Source of the DNA: Engelhardtia mirabilis
GTDB lineage: Bacteria > Planctomycetota > UBA1135 > GCA-002686595
Direction of reading: 5' to 3'
Assembly: GCF_007748095.1 (NCBI RefSeq)
Contig: NZ_CP036287.1
Coordinates: 3,844,001-3,908,000, forward strand
DNA: 64,000 nt
The position numbers and the translations under genes are program-made. Below are positions 27,596 to 35,026 of the stretch, one piece after another. A model generated the notes under the pieces. That model was given only the letters and a program-made list of their open reading frames with translations, was not told the origin of the DNA and made no database searches. Position 1 is the first letter of the stretch. The number at the start of each line of letters is the position of its first letter.

Positions 27596-29275
27596 TCAGG
27601 GGAGGAGATGAAGTGAGACCGGCGCACCGACGGCGGTGATTCCGAAGTGCACGGGATCGAAGGCCAGGCTGGCCTCGTTCACGAACAAGCCCGCGAGGGC
27701 CGGATCACTGTCGGGAGCGAGCGACAAGGTCGCCCGCGCTTCCCCGAGCGCGTCCGCGATCTGGAGCGGCTGACCGATCGGCGCCGAGCCGGCGAGGCTG
27801 GCGAGGGTCAAGGCGTCGACCTCGAGCGGCAGGTTCAGGCCGTCGAGCTGCAACCCCGGCGCGCTGCCCGAAACGCCGACCAGGAAGAGCGTCGGCGCGT
27901 TGGGCGGCAGACCGCGCGCGACGAGGTCCTGCACGCCGCCCTCGACGAGAGAGAGGCTCTCCGGGCAACCCGACAAGGATTCGAGCACCGTGGAGAGCTG
28001 CAAGTCGTAGACACGACCGGCCTGTAGACCACCGAAGCCCGCGCCCGCGGACTGCTCCGCCGCGCCGACCACGAGCTCGGTTCCCTGCGCGTCGATCGCC
28101 GAGCCGAAGCCAGGTCGTTCGGCGATGCTCGGCGCGCCCAGATGAGCGCTCGCCAGCCAGCCGCCCGCGTAGCGATCAAACACATCGACTCCACCCTCGA
28201 GCAGGCTCGAGCCGGAGTGGCGCGGGCGGCCGACGAAACAGCGCTCGCCGGCGATCGCGACCGCGGAGCCCAGAGCGTCGCCCGGCGCGTGGTCGGGGAC
28301 CGCCAACTCCGCGAGCGCCGAGTCCGGGTCTCCCAGGTCGATCCACCAGGCCGAGCCGGCTGCGGCGCCCACGGGACTGTTGCCCGCGGCTCCAACCAGC
28401 AGGTCGAGCCCGCTCACATCGACCGCGGAGCCGAAGTAGCTGCCCGCGATGGCCGCGGGACCGTGGATCGTCCGCTCGACGACCGCGGCACCCGACGGGT
28501 CGAACAGGTAGACGAGAACGGCGCCGTTGAAGGGAACCGCTTGACCGGTCCCCGGAGCTCCCGCCACGAGTCGCACGCCGTCGGTGGCCAGCGAGGACCC
28601 CAGGCGATTGGGACCCGGCGGGAGCCCTGAACCACCGAGCTTGGCCGTGAGTACCGGGACTCCGCCGACGATCGAGAATCCGTACAACGCCCCGTCGTCA
28701 GTCCCGACGAAGGAGTGACTCGGCGCCCCGGCGTAGATCGTTTCACCGACGATCGCGACCGCGCTCCCGAGGCGATCGCCCGCGAGGGCGTCGGGCGCCG
28801 TGACGGTCGCCACCAGAGGCCAGGCGCCGCCCTGACGCTCGAAGACCAGCACAGCGCCTTGGTCGACGGCCGTGCCGTCGAAGCCGGGAACCCCGATGGC
28901 CACCCGCTCGCCCTCGATCGCGACGGCCGAGCCCAGGTCGTCGATGGGCTGCCCCGTCGGCAGTTCCAGCGTGGCCTCCTCGACCCACTGACCGGCGATC
29001 CGAGCGAAGACCGTGGCCGTCCCCTCGAGGCCGCTCAGCGAACCGGGCAGGTCGGCCCGCGGTGCTCCCACGACCAATAGCTCGCCGTCCAGGGCCAAGG
29101 CGGCTCCGAACCGGTCCGCACCATCGGTGGTGATTCCCTGCAACTCGAGCAGGCCGCACTGCGCCCTGGCGGACCCGGCGGCGAGGGCCAGCAGCGCCGC
29201 AGCGGTGAGGATCTCGGGCAGCAAGCGGGTCAACGGACGGGTCGGGGCGGATCGGTCGTCGTTGGTCGAAGTCAT
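27596..29275 (-). CDS. Exported FG-GAP/beta-propeller protein with the shared C-terminal domain
   Basis: The protein has 559 residues from the ATG at 29275. A signal peptide ends near GSARAQ. Residues about 45-440 contain seven FG-GAP-like repeats (for example DRFGAALALDGELLVVGAPR, DRLGSAVAIVGETIYAGAPS, DALGSAVAIAGERCFVGRPR), which fold as integrin-alpha-type propeller blades. The last 120 residues are the GSxSGTxPG domain (here LVGVSGSAPGLQLDG), somewhat diverged. It is the first gene of a two-gene operon. Its promoter region holds a Fur-like palindrome overlapping the likely -35 box. It probably acts outside the cell in binding or adhesion; no catalytic residues are seen. Confidence 0.8.
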   Translation of the reverse strand: MTSTNDDRSAPTRPLTRLLPEILTAAALLALAAGSARAQCGLLELQGITTDGADRFGAALALDGELLVVGAPRADLPGSLSGLEGTATVFARIAGQWVEEATLELPTGQPIDDLGSAVAIEGERVAIGVPGFDGTAVDQGAVLVFERQGGAWPLVATVTAPDALAGDRLGSAVAIVGETIYAGAPSHSFVGTDDGALYGFSIVGGVPVLTAKLGGSGLPPGPNRLGSSLATDGVRLVAGAPGTGQAVPFNGAVLVYLFDPSGAAVVERTIHGPAAIAGSYFGSAVDVSGLDLLVGAAGNSPVGAAAGSAWWIDLGDPDSALAELAVPDHAPGDALGSAVAIAGERCFVGRPRHSGSSLLEGGVDVFDRYAGGWLASAHLGAPSIAERPGFGSAIDAQGTELVVGAAEQSAGAGFGGLQAGRVYDLQLSTVLESLSGCPESLSLVEGGVQDLVARGLPPNAPTLFLVGVSGSAPGLQLDGLNLPLEVDALTLASLAGSAPIGQPLQIADALGEARATLSLAPDSDPALAGLFVNEASLAFDPVHFGITAVGAPVSLHLLP

Positions 29276-29342
29276 GGATGGACGCCGCTGAGGGCTGGTT
29301 CCTGCGCTGGGCGCAGGCTCAGCCCGCGCCACTCGGCGGCCG

Positions 29343-29348
29343 AGCCTA
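29343..29348 (-). promoter_or_regulatory. -10 box TAGGCT for the FG-GAP operon
   Basis: On the minus strand TAGGCT is preceded, 19 nt upstream, by TTGAGA (29368-29373), an acceptable -35 that is also one half of a palindrome. The leader to ATG 29275 would be about 60 nt. Confidence 0.4.
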
Positions 29349-29356
29349 GACGCCAA

Positions 29357-29373
29357 TTGAGATTGGATCTCAA
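29357..29373. promoter_or_regulatory. Operator-like palindrome 1 (TGAGA-N5-TCTCA)
   Basis: A perfect 7+7 palindrome, TTGAGAT and ATCTCAA around 3 nt, centre 29365. The TGAGA-N5-TCTCA spacing equals the 15-nt core of Fur-family boxes. It overlaps the -35 region of the FG-GAP operon. Confidence 0.55.
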
Positions 29374-29389
29374 CAATTCCAGTAGCTTC

Positions 29390-29404
29390 TGAGACGCAGT
29401 CTCA
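29390..29404. promoter_or_regulatory. Operator-like palindrome 2 (TGAGA-N5-TCTCA)
   Basis: A second palindrome, TGAGAC and GTCTCA around 3 nt, centre 29397, lies 32 nt (about three helical turns) from the first and shares its half-sites and spacing. It overlaps the likely -10 (CATAAT) of the kelch gene. Confidence 0.55.
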
Positions 29405-29408
29405 TAAT
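29403..29408 (+). promoter_or_regulatory. -10 box CATAAT for the kelch gene
   Basis: CATAAT overlaps the right end of palindrome 2. This AT-rich patch stands out in 70% GC DNA. The leader to ATG 29491 would be about 75 nt. No clear -35 is seen. Confidence 0.4.
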
Positions 29409-29490
29409 TTCCGGGTCGTCGACCCGCCCGAAGACAACGACCGATCACCGACCGCGGGCCGCCCACGGCCCAACCCGAACCCCGAGAGCC

Positions 29491-31521
29491 ATGCCGTTCC
29501 TGCCCGCCCTCGCCCTGTGTACGACCGTCGCCCTTGCCGCCGACGACCCGGTCTCCAACGACCCGGTCTCCAACGACCCGGTCGCCAACGGCCCGGTCGC
29601 CAACGGCCACCAAGCCTCCACGACCCTACGTCGCGGTCGACTGAGCGCTCAGTTGCCGCGCGGCGTCACCAGCTTCGGCGCGGCCACGATCGGCAACCAG
29701 CTGTTCGTGCTGGGCGGATACTTCGGCACACCGCACGACTACCACGTCGAGTCCCAGTCGGACGTCTTCTTGCGACTGGACGGGGCCAGCGGAGCTCTCC
29801 GGCTCCTGCCCGGCATCGGACCGATCCAAGGCACCGCGCTGGTCGCCGCGGGGACCGACCTGATCCAGGTTGGCGGCACGCGGATCCTCAACCGCCGGGA
29901 TCAGGCCCAGGACCTGCGCTCGACCGATGAATGCCGGGCCTTCGACACGCTCACTTCAACTTGGCGCGACCTGCCGCCCCTGCCCGAACCGCGCTCCTCC
30001 CATGACGCCGTCGCCGTCGGCCGAACCGTCTACGTCGTGGGCGGCTGGCACCTGGGCGAGGGTGGGACCGAGGACTGGGCCACGACGGGCCTGCGACTCG
30101 ACCTCGACGCCGAACAGCCGGCGTGGTCGGAGTTCGCGCAGCCCTTTCGATCGCGGGGCCTGGCCCTGGCCAGCAACGGCGACGAGCTACTGGCCATCGA
30201 GGGCATGTCCGATCTCGGCGACGTGGACGGCCGAAGCTGGATCTTCGACCTCGACGGCGAGAGCTGGTCGGAGATCGAACCCTTCCCGGGATTCTCCTTC
30301 GGTGCCTCCGCCGTCGGCGGCGCGACGGGGTTCCTGGCTTCTGGGCGCGACGGCGTCCTGCGAAGGCTCGACGCCGACTCGGCGCGCTGGATCGACGAAG
30401 GAAGGCTGTGGTTTCCGCGCTTCTTCCACCGACTGGTGACGGAGCGAGGCACCGGTGACTTGCTCGTCGTCGGCGGCATCGGCAGCGGCGGCCGCCCCAC
30501 CGCGATCGAGAGGTTGAGCCAAGCCCAGGACGGACCGCCCCTGCTGACCCTGGATGTCGCCTCTCCCATGGCCGCGCGCAGCCGCCAGGCCGTGGCCGTT
30601 GTTCGCGGCGACCTGATCCTGGTGGGCGGCAACAACGGCACCGAGCAGCACGACTTCGCCTCGGAGCGCTTCGAAGCCGAGAGCTGGCGGTTCGATCCGA
30701 GCGAGGGAACCTGGCTGCGACTCGCGGACGCGCCGGCCCCCCGTCAGAGTTCTGAGCTCGTGCAACTCGATCGCGGCACCCTGGCGTTGATCGGCGGCTT
30801 CGCCCCCGATGCGGGGCCTGCACGCAGTCGCGCCGAGGTTTGGACCTTCCGCAGCTCCACGGATCGCTGGATCGACGCCTCGCCGGCACTGCCCGAACCC
30901 CGCACGCAGTTCGGGATCGCGCAGGTGGCCGACCGACTGCTGATCGCCGGCGGCATGGACTACGACGCGCAGCGGGTCGAGCCGTTCGGTCTGCCCCTCG
31001 CGCTGCTCGAAGCCGACCTGTCTGCGGACTCGCTCGAGTTCGTGCGTCGGTCGGAATCACTGCCCGAACCGCGCCGCGCCCACGCCTGCGCCAGCCTCGG
31101 CGGCGAGCTCTACCTGGTGGGTGGCATGGGGCCGAACTTCGCGCCTGTGGACGTCTGCCGCGCCTTCGATCCCCAGGCGGGTACCTGGCGGGAGGTCGCT
31201 GCACCCGTCGCGGCCCGTATCGGCGCCAGCCTGGTCCGGATCGGCGAGCGACTGGTCCTGGTGGGCGGCAACGTTGCCGGTGGAGGCGGGCGCGCCACCT
31301 CGATCGAGGTCTACGATCCCGCGCGGGATCGGTGGACGACCCTGGCCGCCGAACTGCCCTACCGCCAGGGACACGTCCATGCCGTGGCGTTCGGTCACGA
31401 ACTCCTCGTCGCCACGACACAGGAGGTCGAGGGGCGACTCCTGTATGCACTGATCGACGTCGATCGAGTCGCCGCGCCCGTTGCTCAGGTCGAAGCGAGC
31501 AGCGCGATCGAAGGGCTCTGA
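29491..31521 (+). CDS. Exported kelch-repeat beta-propeller protein
   Basis: This 676-residue protein has a short signal peptide (MPFLPALALCTTVALAA), then four near-identical five-residue repeats (DPVSN/DPVAN type), then a long series of kelch repeats with the typical double Gly followed by Tyr and Trp, such as LFVLGGYFG, VYVVGGWHL, LLVVGGIGS, LILVGGNNG, LYLVGGMGP and LVLVGGNVA. It probably forms one or two propellers outside the cytoplasm. Kelch proteins are binding proteins or, in sialic acid or galactose chemistry, enzymes; no catalytic signature is seen. It diverges from the FG-GAP operon across a 215-bp region with two shared operator-like palindromes, so both units may be controlled together. 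A strong hairpin follows its stop codon. Confidence 0.82.
   Translation: MPFLPALALCTTVALAADDPVSNDPVSNDPVANGPVANGHQASTTLRRGRLSAQLPRGVTSFGAATIGNQLFVLGGYFGTPHDYHVESQSDVFLRLDGASGALRLLPGIGPIQGTALVAAGTDLIQVGGTRILNRRDQAQDLRSTDECRAFDTLTSTWRDLPPLPEPRSSHDAVAVGRTVYVVGGWHLGEGGTEDWATTGLRLDLDAEQPAWSEFAQPFRSRGLALASNGDELLAIEGMSDLGDVDGRSWIFDLDGESWSEIEPFPGFSFGASAVGGATGFLASGRDGVLRRLDADSARWIDEGRLWFPRFFHRLVTERGTGDLLVVGGIGSGGRPTAIERLSQAQDGPPLLTLDVASPMAARSRQAVAVVRGDLILVGGNNGTEQHDFASERFEAESWRFDPSEGTWLRLADAPAPRQSSELVQLDRGTLALIGGFAPDAGPARSRAEVWTFRSSTDRWIDASPALPEPRTQFGIAQVADRLLIAGGMDYDAQRVEPFGLPLALLEADLSADSLEFVRRSESLPEPRRAHACASLGGELYLVGGMGPNFAPVDVCRAFDPQAGTWREVAAPVAARIGASLVRIGERLVLVGGNVAGGGGRATSIEVYDPARDRWTTLAAELPYRQGHVHAVAFGHELLVATTQEVEGRLLYALIDVDRVAAPVAQVEASSAIEGL
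29545..29604 (+). repeat. Four 15-bp coding repeats in the kelch gene
   Basis: Four tandem 15-bp units (29545-29559, 29560-29574, 29575-29589, 29590-29604) encode D/G-P-V-S/A-N. The first two are identical. They form a linker between signal peptide and propeller that could change length by slippage. Confidence 0.85.
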
Positions 31522-31553
31522 TCCCGGCGCGGCCTGGAGCGCATTGGGAGTTC

Positions 31554-31584
31554 GCTTCCCGCCGAGTTCGACTCGGCGGGAAGC
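31554..31584. terminator. Strong hairpin, likely bidirectional terminator
   Basis: A perfect 14-bp stem (31554-31567 with 31571-31584) around a TCG loop lies 33 bp after the kelch stop codon and faces the convergent isomerase gene. There is no T tract, as is common in very GC-rich genomes. Confidence 0.6.
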
Positions 31585-31599
31585 GCCGACCACGCATCT

Positions 31600-31707
31600 C
31601 GAGTCGCATTTCGAGTCGCATTTCGAGTCGCATTTCGAGTCGCAGCAAGAGTCGCAGCGCGAGTCGCAGCGCGAGTCGCAGCGCGAGTCGCAGCGCGAGT
31701 CGCAGCG
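31600..31707. repeat. Nine tandem 12-bp repeats in two variants
   Basis: Nine head-to-tail units share GAGTCGCA. The first three end in TTT (CGAGTCGCATTT), the fourth in GCA, and the last five in GCG (CGAGTCGCAGCG, with one variant first base). The tract lies between convergent genes. The spread of variants in blocks points to expansion by slippage or unequal exchange. Confidence 0.95.
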
Positions 31708-31734
31708 CGGTGGCGCACGCGGCCCCGCCGACTC

Positions 31735-32691
31735 TCAGCGCCCCAGCACGTCGTCCATGCGTGCGAGGATCTCCGCCAGGCGCGCGGCGTCGCCGCCGCC
31801 CACCTCGGCCGAGGCCCAGTGCTCGCCGCCGATGCCCCACTCGACGCTGTCCAGGGCCGCCATGGTGGTCTCCCAACCCACGTCGCCCGCGCCGATGGCG
31901 CAGTCGAAGCCGGCCCAGATGCCCTCGCTGTTCTGCTTGGCGCGGCTGTAGTCCTTGATGTCGATCTTCTTGATGCGCGCACCCAGGGCGTGGACCCAGT
32001 GGTCGGGCCAGGCCGAGCGCACCAGGTTGCCCAGGTCCAGGTACCAACCCACGTGGCGGCTCTCGAAGCCGTCCACGTAGCGCGCCGCTTCGAGGGGACT
32101 GAGCAGGAAGTTGTTCCAGACGTTCTCGAAGGCGATCGTGACGCCCAGCTCCTTGGCCAGGGGCACGACCCGCTCGATCTCCGCCACCGAGCGCTCGTAG
32201 GCTTGGTCGTAGCGAATCTGCGCGTTGACCACGGCCGGCACCAGCAGCACCGTCGACGCGCCGAAGGCCTTGGCGTCGTGCAGGGCCGTCTCCAGGCCCT
32301 TGCGACCGGCGGCGCGCACCGCGCGGTCGGCGTCGCCCAGGGTCTTGGTCCAGTGCACCGAGTCGACCACGCCGGGCACGCGCAGACCCGTGGCCTCGAT
32401 CGCGGCCAGGACCTGGTCGCGGTCCAGGTCGGAAGGGCTGTCGAGCTCGACGCCGTCGTAGCCCAGGTCGCGCAGGATCTGGAACTTCTCGCCGATCGTC
32501 TCGCCGACGCCGACCATGCCGATCTTGCACGAGCGCTTGATGCCGCGCAGCCGGCCGCGGTTCTCCGCCGCCAGGCGCGCGGCGAGCCCACCCAGGGCAC
32601 CGGGCCCATCCTGGCCCGCGGCAGCCGCTCCGCCCAGGGCCAGCGCGCCCAGCCCCAGCCCGAGCACCTCCCGTCGGTTGATGACGGACAT
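31735..32691 (-). CDS. Tat-exported sugar phosphate isomerase/epimerase-like protein
   Basis: From the ATG at 32691 the protein has 318 residues. A twin-arginine signal (NRREVLGLGLGALALGG) precedes a PF01261 TIM barrel with IGMVGVGETIGEKFQ, YDGVELDSPSD, TIAFENVWNN (Glu), VGWYLDLGNLVRS (Asp), IKKIDIKDYS and a C-terminal GEHWASAEVGGG (Glu), consistent with the family's metal site. Export in folded form fits a metalloenzyme acting outside the cytoplasm. Its ATG shares one base with the TGA of the Gfo/Idh gene (TGATG), so translation is coupled. With its neighbours it probably processes an oxidised (3-keto) sugar; this is inference from the cluster. Confidence 0.82.
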   Translation of the reverse strand: MSVINRREVLGLGLGALALGGAAAAGQDGPGALGGLAARLAAENRGRLRGIKRSCKIGMVGVGETIGEKFQILRDLGYDGVELDSPSDLDRDQVLAAIEATGLRVPGVVDSVHWTKTLGDADRAVRAAGRKGLETALHDAKAFGASTVLLVPAVVNAQIRYDQAYERSVAEIERVVPLAKELGVTIAFENVWNNFLLSPLEAARYVDGFESRHVGWYLDLGNLVRSAWPDHWVHALGARIKKIDIKDYSRAKQNSEGIWAGFDCAIGAGDVGWETTMAALDSVEWGIGGEHWASAEVGGGDAARLAEILARMDDVLGR

Positions 32692-34088
32692 CAGGCGAAC
32701 TCGTACTTGCCGGCCTCGGGGTCGTCGCCGGCGGCGAGGTCGCCCCACTCGATCACGCCGCTCTCCATGCCGGGGGGGCCCAGGCGCTTGGTGCTGGCCA
32801 AGAGCTCGTCCCAGGTGATCGCGCGGCCCGAGTAGGCCGCCTCGCGGCCCATGATCGCCAACAGGTTGCTGGTGGTCATCCAGTCACCGTCGTTCATGGG
32901 CGTGCCGGCGCGGATCGACGCGAAGAGCTCGTCGTGCTCCTGCTGGTACATGTCGTTGCCCTCGCCCTCGTACTCCCAGCGCCAGTTCCCGGGACCGACG
33001 ATCTCGTGGTACGGGGTCCAGTTCTCGATCGTCGCGCGCCCGGCGCTGCCGTAGAGGAAGTCGTTGTTCTCGCCGTAGCTGTTCGGCCACTGGCGCGCGA
33101 GCATGAACGCGCGCCTGCCGCCGGAGTACTCGTAGACCACGCCGAAGTGGTCGAAGGTGTTGCCCTTCTGGGGACCGCTGCGGGTCTGGCAGCCGCCGAT
33201 GGCAATCGCGCGCTCGGGCGGCTCGTCGCCGAAGGCCCAGGACTGCTTGTCGATCGAGTGGATCGCCTGCTCGACGATGTGGTCGCCCGACAGCCACGAG
33301 AAGTGGTGCCAGTTGCGCAGCTGCCACTCCGTGTCGCTCCAACCCTCCTCGCGGTTGCGGTTACCGAGCACGCCCGTGTAGTAGTTCGTGTACATGGCCT
33401 GCACGTCGCCGATCGCGCCGGCGTGGATGCGCTCGAAGGTCGCGCGGTGCATCGCGTTGTAGCGCCAACAGAAGCCGGACACGAGCGACAGGCCCTTGGT
33501 CCGCGCGACCTCGCAGGCGGCGCGCACCTGGTGAATGCCGGGCACGTCCACGGCCATGGGCTTCTCGCAGAACACGTGCACGCCGCGCTCCACGGCGTAG
33601 GTCAGGTGCGCGGGCCGGAAGGCCGGCACGGACGTCAGCAGGACCACGTCCACGCCGGAGTCGATCACCTGCTTGAAGGCCTCGAAGCCCACGAAGCGCC
33701 GCTCGGGCGCCACGTCCATGCGCGCGGCGTGGCCCTCCTCGGCCAGGGCCGTCTCGAGGTAGCTGCGGCTGCCCTCGAGGCGGTCCTCGAAGGCGTCGCC
33801 CATGGCCCACAGCACGACGCTGCCGTCCTCGGCGTGCAGGGCTTGCCAGGCCGCGCCGGTGCCCCGCCCGCCGCAACCGATCAGGCCGATCTTGAGCGTC
33901 GGCAGGTCCGCAGGCTGCTCGGCCGTCGCGCCCTGCTCCTGGGCCCGGGCCAAGCCGCCCAGGGCCAGGGGCGTGGCGAGCGCCGCCGCGCCCTTGAGCA
34001 GGGAACGCCGCGACGGACCGTAGACCGCCCAACCGGGTTCACGCAGGTGCTCGGGGTTCGCGCCGTGGGGATGCAGGGGGTCGCTCAT
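32691..34088 (-). CDS. Tat-exported Gfo/Idh/MocA-family oxidoreductase
   Basis: The 465-residue protein has a twin-arginine signal (SRRSLLKGAAALATPLALGG, ending near residue 50), a Rossmann fold (LKIGLIGCGGRGTGA), the family motif VHVFCEKPMAVD, and a C-terminal substrate domain containing GDHIVEQAIHSIDKQSW. Tat export carries such enzymes with bound NAD(P) into the periplasm; exported members of this family act on glycosides and can oxidise or reduce C3. Its ATG overlaps the upstream SUMF1-like stop by 4 bp and its stop overlaps the isomerase start, making a tightly coupled three-gene operon. The exported set suggests a periplasmic redox step on a sugar. Confidence 0.86.
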   Translation of the reverse strand: MSDPLHPHGANPEHLREPGWAVYGPSRRSLLKGAAALATPLALGGLARAQEQGATAEQPADLPTLKIGLIGCGGRGTGAAWQALHAEDGSVVLWAMGDAFEDRLEGSRSYLETALAEEGHAARMDVAPERRFVGFEAFKQVIDSGVDVVLLTSVPAFRPAHLTYAVERGVHVFCEKPMAVDVPGIHQVRAACEVARTKGLSLVSGFCWRYNAMHRATFERIHAGAIGDVQAMYTNYYTGVLGNRNREEGWSDTEWQLRNWHHFSWLSGDHIVEQAIHSIDKQSWAFGDEPPERAIAIGGCQTRSGPQKGNTFDHFGVVYEYSGGRRAFMLARQWPNSYGENNDFLYGSAGRATIENWTPYHEIVGPGNWRWEYEGEGNDMYQQEHDELFASIRAGTPMNDGDWMTTSNLLAIMGREAAYSGRAITWDELLASTKRLGPPGMESGVIEWGDLAAGDDPEAGKYEFA

Positions 34089-35026
34089 GGGCGGGAGGTT
34101 CCGGTGGAGTCCTGGGGGGTGTCAGTGGGAGTCTGCGCGTCGCTCGCAGGGTCGTCCGCCGGGGGCGGCGACTCGCACACGACGCGAAATCCGGCGAAGG
34201 GACCGTCGGCCAACCACCACACGCTCTTGGGCAGGTTGGGGTCGCTGCGGTTCCAGGCCGAAGTCGGGGTCTTGGCGGCCATCACCGCCAGGTCGGCAGC
34301 GCGGTCGAGGTAGGCGCCGCCCATCAACTGTCCGGCGCCGTCCTCGGTCTCGACCCACTCGGCCACGTTGCCGTGGACGTCGTAGAGGCCGAAGCCGTTG
34401 GGCGCCAGGCCCGCCACCGGATGGGTCTTGCGGCGGGCGTTGTCCTTGAACCAGGCCACGGCCTCGAGGCCCTCGGCCGAGGAGCCGTGGTGCCAGGGAC
34501 CGCGCGCACCGCCCAGGGCCGCGTGGGTCCACTCGCCGGCGGTGGGCAAGCGCCACTTGCGGCCGGTGTGGAGCGTCAGCCACTCGCAGAAGCCCCGCGC
34601 CGCCCGCAGGGAGACCGACCCCACCGGGTAGCCGTCGTGGCCGAAGCCGCGGTCCGCGGTGATGTAGGGCTTGGTCGGCCGGGACATGGCGTCCACGCCT
34701 TCGGGCAGCTCCGCCTCGAGCTGCTCGAAGACGAAGGCGTCGAACATGTCCCAGGTGACCTCGGTGGCGGAGATCCAGAAGGCGGGCTCCTCGCCCCGGG
34801 CCTCACCGGCCGGAGCAGGATTCGCGATCGGCACCATGGCGAGGTCCACGGTCGTGCCCGGTATCCTCGTCGCGAAGCCGCCCCCGGCGCCGTCCATCGG
34901 CGCCTGTCCAGCGATGGCAACACCCAGGAGCCCCATGCCCACCAACCCGATCGACCCCGCGACCAACCGACGAAACGCCCGCCAGGGCCACAGAACGGGG
35001 CGAGTCGACAGTGTCGAGGGCGGCAT
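34085..35026 (-). CDS. Exported SUMF1/FGE-like protein, probably non-catalytic
   Basis: This 313-residue protein starts with a signal or anchor helix (about 17-40, RRLVAGSIGLVGMGLLGVAI) and continues as a formylglycine-generating-enzyme-like fold: FWISATEVTWDMF, PVGSVSLRAARGFCEWL, WRLPTAGEWTHAALGG, YDVHGNVAEWVE and PFAGFRVVCE. In true FGE the end of the domain reads GFRCA with a copper-binding Cys; here it is GFRVV, so maturation of sulfatases is unlikely. Related SUMF1-fold proteins bind ligands or catalyse other oxidations. It is the first gene of the operon. Its ATG (35026-35024) overlaps the ATG of the divergent ApbE fusion gene (35025-35027). Confidence 0.8.
   Translation of the reverse strand: MPPSTLSTRPVLWPWRAFRRLVAGSIGLVGMGLLGVAIAGQAPMDGAGGGFATRIPGTTVDLAMVPIANPAPAGEARGEEPAFWISATEVTWDMFDAFVFEQLEAELPEGVDAMSRPTKPYITADRGFGHDGYPVGSVSLRAARGFCEWLTLHTGRKWRLPTAGEWTHAALGGARGPWHHGSSAEGLEAVAWFKDNARRKTHPVAGLAPNGFGLYDVHGNVAEWVETEDGAGQLMGGAYLDRAADLAVMAAKTPTSAWNRSDPNLPKSVWWLADGPFAGFRVVCESPPPADDPASDAQTPTDTPQDSTGTSRP

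Noticed and set aside
31600..31707. CRISPR array
   Set aside because: The units are 12 bp, contiguous and without spacers; there are no cas genes.
34085..35026. SUMF1-like protein as the maturase of the sulfatase-like protein at 1-2522
   Set aside because: The candidate maturase lacks the expected Cys at its C-terminus, and the sulfatase-like protein has no Cys or Ser to modify.
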